From: Paramacrobiotus richtersi | Lineage: Eukaryota > Tardigrada > Eutardigrada > Parachela > Macrobiotidae | Direction of reading: 5' to 3' | NCBI GenBank assembly: GCA_034698045.1 | Contig: JAQGAU010000990.1 | Location: forward strand, 1-22,152 | DNA length: 22,152 nt | Part shown: positions 7,155 to 18,000 of the stretch, piece by piece | Layout of the letters: each line of letters opens with the position of its first letter | How positions within the stretch are numbered: position 1 is the stretch's first letter | Translations under genes and position numbers: made by a program | The notes under the pieces: model-generated | Told to the model about the DNA's origin: nothing | The model's input: the letters and a program-made list of their open reading frames with translations, nothing else | Databases searched by the model: none

Positions 7155-10100
7155 TCAGACCGTACCGGTTCCGAAAAAGCTCTGCAGGACATCCATCAGT
7201 TTTCGAAATTTGTTCCGACTGAGTTCATTGGGAGCGGAGTAATACTTCAGATTCCGCTTTTGCGATAAATCTGGCTGGTTTTCGGAGATGACGGTCACTC
7301 CGTGCTGCACAACGACCACAACAGCATCTTCTCGCTCAGCATACGAATAGTCACGAATCTGAACCATTTCTTGTCCCAGAATATGTTCATGCATACTCTT
7401 TAAAACCACGCGACAGCCGAAACCGTTGTCTGTATTAAGAAGCAGCGTGATGGCTGAGGACTGGGTTACATTCTTTTCTGAGCTGGTCAGTACACCGACT
7501 GTGCAGTTCACTACCAACGGTTCAGCATCCGTGCAAATGAGGAAATCACTCAGCCAATCATCGATGGAAAGTACCGGCGAAGATTCCCCGCTTCCTGGGT
7601 TGTTTTGTGGCTGTGAATAGATAAAACCTGAAAATTCGTGCAAATGTTCGTGGCAGCTAAGGCTTGAATCGGCTTGAAAAATAATCTTATGGGCTGCAGA
7701 TTCATCGGGATCCTCCTCATTAACTCGAAGTTTTCCGTTTTGGCAAGTGACTTGAACGGCATCGTTGCCGGCTGTACGCGCTGTGGGTATACCAGCCATC
7801 TCCAATACTTTGTGGTGCAGTTCATAGAGGATGTTGTCGCAGTGGCGTCGGCCGTCGCTTTCAAAGATTACTTTAGTGGCATCGGTTGTTACCCGAATAG
7901 AGCTTGGAAGCTCGAAGCGGCCGAGTGAGCACGCGATGCGAAGGGGATGTGGCGTATAGCAAAAGCGGTGCGGAAAAGTCACAGTGGAATCCGCTTCGGG
8001 GCCTGCGAAGAAGATAGACACGTGCATATAACCAGAATGATGAATTATCTACCCAGAACAGCAGAACGCACTATGTTTTTTTGAGATAATAAGTTCGAAG
8101 TTTCCTATTCAGAAACGCCCGCGTAAAGGACGGGACAATTTTAGGATTGTGTAACTCACTGCGTTTGAATACAAAAAAGTTCGTGGTTGCCACTCCCCAG
8201 ATTTCGAAAAAGTGATGGCTCATGAAACCGATTTTTAAATGCATATCATATTCTGATTTCTTTTGGTTGGAGATGCTTTTTGGGAGCATCATATAATTCG
8301 GACAGACTATGAATGAACCTAAATCAAATTTCGTACCAAACTCGTACAGACCAAAGGGTTCCTGATCCACCGTTTCACAATAGGATTGGCCTCAACGTTA
8401 AAGACTTACAGGACTCAGAAAAGGTACACGAAAATGGTCATCCGTTTCTTAACTAATAATGTAAAAGGTAAATCTCAATACAGTACGCGATCATTCACAA
8501 CAACAATATTCGGTTAATTCTGTCGTTGTCGCTGTGAGAGTATCCCTTGCGACAGATTTACCTGCATGTCGTTTCAAGTTACATGTATATGGAAATGCAT
8601 GAGTTTTTAGAAAACAAGTTCGTGATAAACAGAACTGCCATCTTTGTGTCGTATGCTGCGCATTTCATAATTTGTAAGTAAATTAAGAAAGACACTGAAT
8701 GACTTACATTGTCTGAACATCGCAACGGGAAGCGTGGAATGTTGTGTTAGCTGACCGGAACCGGTGCCACAGGAAAAGTATGCGTTACGAGCTGACCACG
8801 AAGGAGCATTCTTGGTATTTCGTTCTATCCATTTCATCAAGTTCATCATCTCGCAGCAGGAACAGTCTCCGCTTGGCAGAGATGAGCACATGAGATTGTT
8901 CGGCGCATAAAACACACCGCCACCGACCAGTGCAACTGTGTCTAAAACTGCAGCCGGAATTTCACGGATTCTGTTTTCGTGGAGCTCCAAGCTGGCTAAG
9001 TTCATCGAGAACGGCTGACCAGTGCGTTGAAGTGAGCCTAGACCCGGTTCTTGGCTATGGATATAGATCTTGCTCTACAAAATTTAAGCCCGGTGATTAT
9101 TTGTAAGCGATCTTGCCAACACCGTAATTACACCGAACAAACGACTAACAGTTACTGGGAACATTTCCAACATTTTTATTTGGTTAATTATCGCTAGCCG
9201 AAGTTTGTATGCCTTTAGAAAACTTGTTGAGCCGTTAACCGGACGACATCCAAGTGGTGCAGTTTACGCCATTGAAGTCACCCGATTTGTAAAAGCACGG
9301 CTTGTACTATAGTTGGCGTAAACACCAAACAAATTGTACGTGCATTGCAACATCTACAGCGGCTTTTTTACGCCCTACAGCAAAGGATCCACGTGGCAAA
9401 AAAGTCAAGATCAGCTATAACGTATGCTTCCACAATGGACAATAAACTCATAGCTAGAATACTTAAATTAGAGGGCATTGTGACCGAACAGAAACACTGA
9501 CTCTCACGGACGTAATGCATGTGCGGGTATCAAAATTATGGTACCCGAAAATACCCAGTTTTTCTGATTCTCAGATGCACTGATTATTTTAATATTTCCC
9601 CTTTAATAAGCAAACAATAAGCTTTATCAAATTTGCTCTGCTGAGCATTCAGACCTCTGATTTGCTTGCAAGTAAAATCTGGAGACAATTTGTTTTTCAG
9701 GTTTATCGTGTCTGAAAATCGAGCTTATTGCGTACGTTCCGGAATTCTCTTAATTATTAAACCGCGGTCAATGTTTACGAATTACGATGCTGCAGTTGCT
9801 GCGGAACCTGCGAGGAACATTATCGCACCGAGTGCGGTAATTAGTCTGTAGGATCCAGTTAGAATGAATGACGATAGTTATGATAATAAACTAGAACGTG
9901 CCAGAAATTAGTGAACTATCAACGGTTAGAATAGGTCGGTTCCATTTTTAAAGCACAAATTTGTTGCAACAACAAGCAGTACTTACCAGCGTGCGCGCTA
10001 CCGGTCTGAATACAGCCCAGTCGAGGTCCTGCAGATTGTTTTTACCCAGGTAGATCGCTAACAGTTTCGGCACTGGTAAATCCAGTGCAGCACTGGGCGC

Positions 10101-10634
10101 CGGAATTAGAGGGTACATTAGAAACTGCATGGATTCGGCATCGATGGTGCTAATATCGTTGCTATATAAATCGAGCGTTTGTAACGACTGAAATCCGCGC
10201 AAAAATTCGCTATCTAGGTAGCCGATCTTGGAGTAAGAAATGTCCAGAACTTGTATTTTGTGCTTTACGTTGCCCAAGAACTGGGGTACTGGAATTCTTG
10301 CTCGGTTTGGTTGAACCAGTTGTCCGTTATCCGTCTTGAATCCATACAATACAATCCTGACCAGTTCCTTTCGGTACGGCAGTGGTTGTAGATCTCCTCG
10401 CATCATATTGCACTGATTTTGCTTTGAAGAACCTGGGCAGTTCAGCAGGATCATTGTGACGTTGGAGGGGACAAGACTCACGCTAAATGAGTGGGGTACA
10501 TCTAGAGCAGCCCCTTCGCACCGAAGGTGGGACAAGGCATTGTAAGAGCATGTAGGATGTGGTACTTCCAAAGACCACGTACATAGTACAGAATAAACTG
10601 CTAGCCATAGCACCACTACTCGGAATTCTACCAT
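7155..10634 (-). CDS. Secreted LRR protein with novel Cys-rich C-terminal domain (LRR copy 2, intact)
   Basis: There are three exons, 10634-9987, 9074-8708 and 8002-7155, joined at TG|GTAAGT...ttttgtag|AGC (phase 0) and AAT|GTAAGT...cttcgcag|GC (phase 1). The total is 1863 nt, 620 aa, with no break. Residues 1-21 form a signal peptide (MVEFRVVVLWLAVYSVLCTW). Cysteines 29, 39, 66 and 75 form an LRRNT-like cap. LRRs follow, clearest at 127-151 (IQVLDISYSKIGYLDSEFL), 151-173, 190-213 and 240-262 (LASLELHENRIREIP). An LRRCT-like cap is at 279-339 (CSSLPSGDCSCC..LMKWIERN..C). Residues 340-620 are a domain with eight cysteines that I cannot assign. There is no transmembrane segment or GPI-type tail, so the protein is probably secreted. 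LRR ectodomains bind proteins or microbial ligands; that role is inferred here. Copy 4 shares every splice site and all these cysteines. Confidence 0.9.
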
Positions 10635-12540
10635 GTTGATCGGACGTACAGCTTACAGATGGCCTGCTGTTTGTCAACGTTACATTACAGGAGCAATAAG
10701 CATACATATATCGACAGCTGTTAGAAACTAAGTAGGGTAGCACAATCGTGGTTATGATAGCGTCTCAACGAAGTCATATATCAATAAATACAAGTCTCGC
10801 GCTTCTGATGATGTCATTCTGATTAGCCGAATCTTATCGGCAGTCCTATTGTTCTTGTAACAAATTGTTCTCGAATTCCGTTTCAGTCCAGTCCAGCGGT
10901 CTTTATTGCTTCTCGAGACTTTAGTCATAGCACTGGTTGTTCAGCAGGTGCAGCAACAGGATGTAAACTAGTAATCAGTTCGAATTCTGACAATATTATA
11001 ATATTATGTTGCTGGCGTTATTACTCACAAGTCATAAATATCGGGATAGTCCGATGCGCAGTCGAAATCGTAAACAACTGTAGAAAACACGATTCCTAAT
11101 AATTTTATGATTACGTCTGCTAGCTATAGGGCTGGTACACAAGCTTTTCTGTCTACGCTGGCTGTGGTGTAATTGCAGAGTATCATCAGGTTTCGTAACC
11201 GCTGGAGTACTGAACACAATACCCTGACTTTTTTTGGTAAATTGTATTGTGAGCAATGTGTTGCGGCACTTTACATAATTTATTTCGATTTATACAGCTA
11301 CACGTACCAAAAGGCGATGTCAGAACGTAGAGCGAAACGTTATTTCGAAATGTATGTCTAATGAGAGTGCCTCTGCTAAAAGAAATCTCGGGAGTAAAGA
11401 CTTGTTTCTTTGCACATACATAAAAATTCCAGGCAATGCGAGGGAGATTCGCGTTACAGACTACCAGAATGCAATATGTCTGCGTCATTTTGCCACCCGT
11501 ATTGACGAAAAATGCTTACGTACTGTATGAGAGCTAGCTTCGAATACGGGTGCTGAGACATTATTTTTACGTCCGATTTTTTGATTTCTCGCATTGTTCC
11601 AGTATGGAAAATTGCTTGCGTGTGGATAATCAGATTATTTACTGCAGAATTATTCCACCGATGGTCGTTTCCGACGGTGTACGGATGTAACGGTTTATCG
11701 GTTTTAGTCTGTGGAAGAAAGCGTAAAAATTTTAAAGGCTGGGAATGTTTGGTATACGTCAGGTATTATTGCGATTCTCAGAGTGAAATCACCGAACAGT
11801 ACGCTACGGCTGCCTACGAGAAACAAAAATTCCGCAGTGAATAAATTAGGAACAAAATCTTTATGACATCGACTACTTAACTGACATTCGGACGGTGACA
11901 GGAAATCCTCTTTCGAGTCAGTTGAAGTAACTTTACATTTGGTTGGTAAAAACTTATATACCATTGCGGTTGCGTTCAGAAATATTTCTTAGAAATTTTT
12001 AGAACAGTGTATTCAGTTCTTCTGACTTTTTCTTCAAAATGATTACATTGGTGCGTTTTTTCGTTCTGTGTTGTAATTGTTTACCAGCGGTGACATTCAA
12101 CAACTTCGTATTAACTGCAATGTCTTTTGATTCTCCGACAGGCGGGTGCTAACGTAAGGTTATGATCCCGCGCCGTTTAAATATAGGGAACAGCAGAATT
12201 TGAGGGACGAACGTCAGTCTGAAACATTTTTTCGGCTACAAACATTCTGCATGTACCGTAATAGCCAGCTTGGATCCGTGCCATTACACGATTGAAAGAC
12301 GGTTCACATTCTACAGTTTGTGGTCTTTCCTGCTTTTATCGCTTCATGATTAATAATCAAATATCCGTGTACAAATGTCCCCGAATTTTGCGTTAGGTAA
12401 AAAACACACTTTGTTTGAAGTCAGTAAGTTTACTGTCAAGCAGTCAGTTCATCACTGGTAGGTCGTGATTGTTTGGCATCCATTGTTGTCGTCTGGCGGC
12501 GAATTGAAAGCAACCGCACCCCCGTTCAAGATGTACCGCT
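10635..12540. other. Upstream flank of LRR copy 2 and unassigned interval
   Basis: Bases 10640-11040 align with 19020-19650 upstream of copy 4, including a shared gatatat motif about 60-80 nt before the ATG. The 5' flank was therefore duplicated with the gene and may hold its promoter. At 10985-11010 is the empty site of the mariner MITE seen at 19414. Bases 11150-11850 are weakly similar to 14140-14720 (the block around attgtgagcaatgtgttgcggca is the clearest). The plus-strand frames there (11173-11361, 11581-11844) are not otherwise supported. A TATA-like tttaaatata lies at about 12176. Nothing else is recognisable. Confidence 0.5.
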
Positions 12541-13590
12541 TAAGAAAAACTGCAGCAAACCCGTCAGTTTCCGAAACCTGTTCCGTCTGAGTTGATTGGG
12601 AGCGGTTTTAGTATGCTAGGCCTTGTGGATTAATTCGGCTGATTTTCGGAGATGACGGTCTAATCCGTGCTTCTCGTACGTACAACAAAACGGCCACAAC
12701 GGCATCTTCTCGCTCGCCGTACGCATCTGGACCATATCCTGCTCCACAACATGTATGCTCCAGTCACAATGTTCAGAACCATGCGTTAGCCGAGACATTC
12801 TCCGCTTTGGCGCGTACGTTGCAGGAGAACGCTACCAATGTTTCCTTGGGCTTCTGGCAGACCGAGAAGAATTTCTGCTACTTTGAGTGTTCGATCGTTG
12901 GCACCGTATACGCGGAATCCAGCCTGCTCTACAGCTCATCCACCTGCAAGTCCACTGGCGTTTCTGGCTTATACATTTTCGCAAGCAGTTCAAACGGCAC
13001 GCTGGATAACGAATCCAACAGAAACGATGACTGCAGTACGTCGGGGACTTTGACCAGGTTAACACGATTCTGGAATCTCAGCTTCCAGATATTCCACTCC
13101 ATCACTACACAATAAAGGTAGGAGCTGCTGACCGCCTCGGACTGCATCGGCATCTGCGGCGGCTGCTGACTGACTGCGCCTTTCATGCATTATACATAAA
13201 AGTTACCTTAACGCCACTGTCGTATATCTACACTTTATCTGTACGTTAGCATTTTATTATCACTTCTGCTAGCAGTCAACTAAATTTAGACTCACTGCCA
13301 CAGCAACAACTGGATACATGGCAAAAAAAGGTGCTAAGCTGACATGAGGAAAACTACTTCTGCAGAATCGCGAGAATCATATGATATATTACAGTTGTTT
13401 TCGCAAATGAACAGCGCGATGGCTGGGAACGGAGTCAGATTTCTTTGCGAGCTGGTCAGTACACCTGCTGTGCAGCTCACCGCATTCGTGCAAATGAGAA
13501 ACTCGTGGAGCCAATCATTAATGGACAGCCTTGGAGAAGATTCGATCATCATTTCATGGGCTGTTCGGGCAAAGCTGCAAGTTCTTACAA
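12541..13590 (-). pseudogene. LRR-family copy 3, exon 3 remnant split by an insertion
   Basis: Bases 12541-12795 align with 15036-15290 and bases 13408-13590 with about 15300-15480 of copy 4's last exon (shared strings include TGATTGGGAGCGG, TTTTCGGAGATGACGGT, GAGCTGGTCAGTACACCTG). Between them lies about 610 bp of unrelated sequence containing an LTR-retrotransposon gag-like fossil. After 13590 the sequence continues into the segment shared with copy 1. No exon 1 or 2 was found upstream, and the homologous frame is closed. It is a dead paralogue in the same orientation as its neighbours. It shares the extra segment with copy 1, so those two probably descend from one duplication lineage. Confidence 0.8.
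12796..13407 (-). mobile_element. Ty3/Gypsy-like gag fragment (fossil)
   Basis: On the minus strand, from about 13186 downward, the sequence has the pattern of a retrotransposon Gag capsid region: an aromatic W..W..RF stretch, then LLAKMYKPETPVDLQVDEL, then a segment like the QKFFSVCQKPKETLVAFSCN portion of Gag proteins. The remainder towards 13407 is non-coding and may be leader sequence. It is a partial, broken copy with a few breaks, and no pol or paired LTRs are visible. It interrupts LRR copy 3, so it is younger than that duplication but old enough to have decayed. Confidence 0.6.
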
Positions 13591-13795
13591 ATGTGTTTTG
13601 CCTCAATGGTTTACGTGCCCCGCTGCAACCGTCAAATAACAACCATGACAATAAACCGTCAAATTATTATAAATGAAATGGTAGTGGTAGATAAGGCTGG
13701 ACTGCAGGGCCACTGAGCTTCTTACACCTTGCAATAATTTCTCGCCCAAATAAGACAGATTTTTCTGACTTGCGATTCGGATTCCTCAGGTTGTT
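13575..13795. repeat. Segment shared only by LRR copies 1 and 3 (second copy)
   Basis: This aligns with 300-530 (common blocks ATGGTAGTGGTA, TTTTTCTGACTT, GATTCGG) and includes GACAATAAACCGTCAAATTATTAT, split here as GACAATAAACC followed by an AT-rich tail. That resembles the LINE 3' ends at 16670 and 20220. Confidence 0.6.
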
Positions 13796-13825
13796 CCAGG
13801 TATATATTATTACACGATTTACGAA

Positions 13826-13945
13826 AGACATTCTGCGCCACCTTGGCGGCCGGGGCTCCGGCCGGTCGCTCTAATGTAAGGAAAAATTAAGGCGATCCGC
13901 CGGGGTGGCTGCCCTAGTTTGGCCTTACATCGGACGTAGACACAC
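13826..13945. other. GC-rich structured island
   Basis: This is a markedly GC-rich ~100-bp island in otherwise AT-leaning DNA. It holds the hairpin GGCCGG-GGCT-CCGGCC, an outer pair ATGTAAGG...CCTTACAT, and an imperfect pair between GCGCCACCTTGGCGG and CCGCCGGGGTGGCTGC. On the minus strand one frame reads ERPAGAPAAKVAQNVFRKS. I cannot identify it; a fragment of a foreign repeat or a structured RNA are both possible. Confidence 0.4.
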
Positions 13946-14736
13946 TGGGGCAAAGTATCGCTCGCAAAAATTGCATCGGTAGTACAGTAAAACCTGTAAC
14001 TTTGAACACATCTGTGGACTGAAACACTGGGTACTTTGAAAGCAGTCGCCTGTACCGGCGCGCTCCGTAGGTTGATCCCTGCTTTGCGAATGCGAGAGCT
14101 GGTTCATATCATAGCATTTCGTATTATTTTCCCCGCAGATTTAATTTTCAATATAATACATATTCCGGATGTGGTACAAGCAGAGCAGAATTCTCTAACC
14201 GTTTTGGTGTTGAGCATTACAGCGTGACCTTTCCGAGGTTTTTATTGTAAGCAATATGCTGAGGCAATCTGTTGATGGGTACTAGTATACAAGTGTCAAA
14301 AGGTGATGTTGATACTTCGAATGGATTTACTTTTGAAGTTAAACCTTCGATTTCCACGGCGAGGTGTTTTAACTTGGTTTTACGGAAAAGCTACTGAATT
14401 CTCGGGATGGTTTCTTCTTCCATATTTCCGCAAGGTCTCGGTATTATGCTGGCTTGATGCTGAAGTATCAAATTAAACACTATCAATTGTTTCGTATTTG
14501 ACGGATGTAAGGTGGGCTTTGAATTCGAAACGAGTTCGAATACGGTACAACGGCGCGGAACGACGCAGATGCGGTTTTCCAACCACAAAAGTGGCTTTGC
14601 AAAACCGTAACTCAGATGGTCACACCTACATAACTACAGTATCCGGATTGTTTTTTCGCAGCCGAATACGGCTTTCTTGCGCGTCATACCAGCCTTTGAC
14701 TATCTGTGGAGGATAAAAAGGGCAGTTTGAAGCTTT
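13946..14736. other. Unassigned interval downstream of LRR copy 4
   Basis: Bases 14140-14720 show weak similarity to 11150-11850, which suggests an old duplication of intergenic sequence. Plus-strand frames at 14036-14227 and 14498-14716 are short, and their frames are not conserved in the related interval. I see no gene here. Confidence 0.4.
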
Positions 14737-14854
14737 GCCGAAGCCGCTCGCTAGTAATTAAGAGAACAATGACATTGTTTACTCTATATACTATTGATAT
14801 AGATATAGAAACAATGCACTATTGTTCTCTTAATTACTAGCGAGTGGCTTCGGC
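14737..14854. mobile_element. 118-bp MITE with long TIRs
   Basis: The termini GCCGAAGCCGCTCGCTAGTA and its complement extend inward about 44 bp with 1 mismatch in the first 35, leaving a ~30-nt AT-rich loop. The target duplication is TTT with these ends, or CTTTG (14733-14737, 14854-14858) if the element starts one base later. The outer 16 bp recur in the element at 21204-21334, so this is a family. It lies about 165 nt past the stop codon of LRR copy 4, in or just beyond its 3' UTR. Confidence 0.85.
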
Positions 14855-15019
14855 TTTGCAGTATTTTTGCTCGGTTTCCAGTGACAAGTCTTTCGCTCAA
14901 GTCGGCTCAACAAACAATGAAGTTTGTTTTGAAAGTTCATGCTTATATTCGGTAAATTCAGTTTGTGAATTGTTAGACACCATCTATATCCTGAGACAAA
15001 AAAAGCAATCTGGTGCCGT

Positions 15020-18000
15020 TCAAACTGCGCCGGCTCCAAGCAAAATCTGCAGGAAATCCGTCAGTTTTCGGAATTTGTTGCGACTGAGTCGATTGGGAGC
15101 GGAGTAATATTTCAGATTCCGCTTTGTGGATTCATTCGGCTGGTTCTCGGATATGACGGTCACTCCGTGCTGTACAACGGCCACAATGGCATCTTCTTGC
15201 TCAGCATACGTGTAGCTGTTAATTTGCACCGTTTCTTGCCCCAGGATATGTTCATGCACACCCTTCAGAATCATGCGACATCCAACACTGCTGTCTGTAC
15301 TGAGAAGCAGCGTAATGGCTGCAGACTGGGTCAGATTATTTTCCGAGCTGGTCAGTACACCTTTTGTGCAGTTCATTACCAACGATTCCGCGTCCGTGCA
15401 AATCAGAAAATCGCTGAGCCAGTCATCGATAGGCAGTACTGCCGCGGATTCACCGATCCCTGGGTTGTTCTGGGGCAGTGCATAGACAAAACCTGAAAAT
15501 TCTTGCAAATATTCAAGACAGATCAGGCTTGAGTCGGCTTGTAAGATAATTTTATTGGCAAAAGATGCATCGGGATCATCCTCATTAACTCGAAGCGTTC
15601 CGTTTTGGCAAGTAACATGCACGGCATCGTTGCCGGCTGTACGCGCTGCGGGTCTACCAGCCATCTCCAATGCTTTGTTGTGCAGTTCATAGAGGATGTT
15701 GTCACACTGGCGTCGGCCGTCACTTTCGAAGATGACTGTAGTGGCATCGGTTGTTGCCCGAATAGAGCTTGGAAGCTCGAAGCGGCCGAGGGAGCACTCG
15801 ATGCGAAGAGGCTTTGGCGTATAGCAAGAACGGTGCGGGAATGTCACACCAGTGGCGTCCGGGCCTGCGAAAAGACATGAAATTGGATAAAAACAATGAA
15901 GTGGCTACAGCGGAAATAGTAGGTAATGATTTCGCGTTTTCGTATCCAGAAACCTTGCGCACGGGACAATTTCAGAACCTGTGAATCCCGCTGCGTTTGG
16001 ATACTGATAGTTTCGTTTTTTCCGCGTACTCCGCCAAAGTGTTGGATTTTAAAGCAGATGTTAAAATGTATACTCTGATTTGTACTGCTTGGAAAATGGT
16101 TTTTGGCATCAACATCTAATTGGAATAGACATATGAATGAACCTGAAGCAAATTTCTTACCAAACTCGTACATATCAAATGATTGGCTTCTTCCTCTTCG
16201 AGTAATGTTTGTACAGTCCTACGTTGCACCTGTTTCTGCCGTCAAATCTGCTGCAGGTCATACGCGATCGTCTGACCGGCTAGCACAACACCCATGTCCG
16301 CTGATGCCTGCGTCGACTACCGCATATGGGATGACCGTCCAGTGTGCCCACAGATCTACAATGGATCGATTAACTGCCTTGTGGAATGAACTGGAACTTC
16401 CGTTAGTTGCTTACAAATCTCTGAATAGCTATCGTACTGCCCTGGATTATGTCTCCTGGACGGAACTTTCATGGATTGACAAACATTTGTTTCTGTTGTC
16501 AACGTTTTAGCTACCTTATGTCCTGCGTATAATCTCGCAATAATTTATACTGTTACATCGTTATTTAGCTTCAGTTTGCTGTTTTTTATGTAAGCTTTGT
16601 TTCATGGATCAGTGTTTCCACCTGATGATCCTGATTGTTGCCGAAAAGCGGGCAACGCCCCGTAGCACTGACAATAAACCATTATTATTATCAAATTTTT
16701 TATGATAGTACACAGTACACAGTCACTGACACAGAATTATTCAATTGTCGCTGTGAGTGGGTCACCCTACAAAAGAATTTCCTGCGTCTCTGTTAAAGCT
16801 ATATTCAAATGCATGTGTTTTCTTGAAAATAAGTTTGTAACAAAATAGGACAGTCTCTGTGCGCCGAATGGAGCACGGCCAAGCATCTCTAATAATTTAA
16901 AAGTAAAGAAAATACTGAAATACATACATTTTGTGAACATCGCAAGGGGAAACGTGGAGGTCTGTGTTAAGAGTTTGCCAACATCAGGAGGGCCACAGGC
17001 AAAGAACACACGGCGTGGTGACCATAAAGGAACACTCTTTGTATTTCTTTCCATCCATTTCATTAGGTTCACCATTTCACAGCAGGAACAGTCTCCGCTG
17101 GGCAGAGATGAGCAGAAGTTGTTATCCGCCGCGTAAAGGTAACCACCACTGGCAAGCGCAATGGTATCCAGAACTGCGGCCGGAATTTCACGGATTTTGT
17201 TTTCGTGGAGATAGAAAACGGTTACGTTCATCGAGAACGGCTGACCAGTGAGACGAAGTGAGCTTAGACCCGGTTCTTGTTGATGGATTTCGATGCCTGT
17301 CTGAAAACATTTGAGTCCGGTTATTCGCGTGAGATGTCGACAACATCGCGCAAACGACAGACTAGCGAAATTTCCAACATTTGTATTTAGTTAATTGTCG
17401 TTAGCCGAAATTGTGTGCGTCGTTACAGAAATTGTTAAGCGTGAATCCTGCAACTTCCAAATGGTGTAATTTCTGCCACTGGAGTCTGCCCATTTGAAAA
17501 ACCAGGGCCTGTGGTAAATAACAAGCATACGAGTGCTGTGCGAGCATTGTAAATGGAATTTACTGATCAGAGGCATTTGCAGTGGTTTATTACATCCTAC
17601 AGTAATGGGATTCCCATCGCAAGAATTTCTGCCGTTCTGGAAATTTGTGTGTACGGAAACATTGAGCAATCAAGTTTCGATTATTCGTGACGGTGAAATA
17701 TAAAATTCCATAATTTGACGTAAGAATGTTTGCAAAATGCGTATTGCGAATGCATTGTCAGTGAGTAGAAACACGGATTAGGTCGGCCGTAATGCACCAG
17801 TCAAAAGTGTGCGGTTATCAAAATGTGAACAACCAACACACTCGATTTCTTCTTACAGTTGCTAGTCTCAGACGTGAAAGATTTTGTACGCAAAATCCAG
17901 TCATTATTGGCTGTATGCTGCTGACCACTCCCCCTCGTACTTGCAGACCACTGAACGGCTGCAGCTATATAAACGCAGCGCCATGCATAGATGATTCCAG

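Noticed and set aside
8071-8370. 99-aa minus-strand frame between LRR exons 2 and 3
   Set aside because: Exon 2 joins exon 3 directly in the correct phase (1) in both intact genes; the matching interval of copy 4 does not keep this frame, so it is intron.
12807-13115. 102-aa plus-strand frame
   Set aside because: Antisense shadow of the gag-like fossil.
13826-13945. tRNA or snRNA gene
   Set aside because: Stems are present, but there is no cloverleaf geometry, and no A/B box or Sm-type arrangement could be made out.
15844-16173. 109-aa minus-strand frame before exon 3 of LRR copy 4
   Set aside because: Same reasoning: it is intron 2 sequence running through the acceptor.
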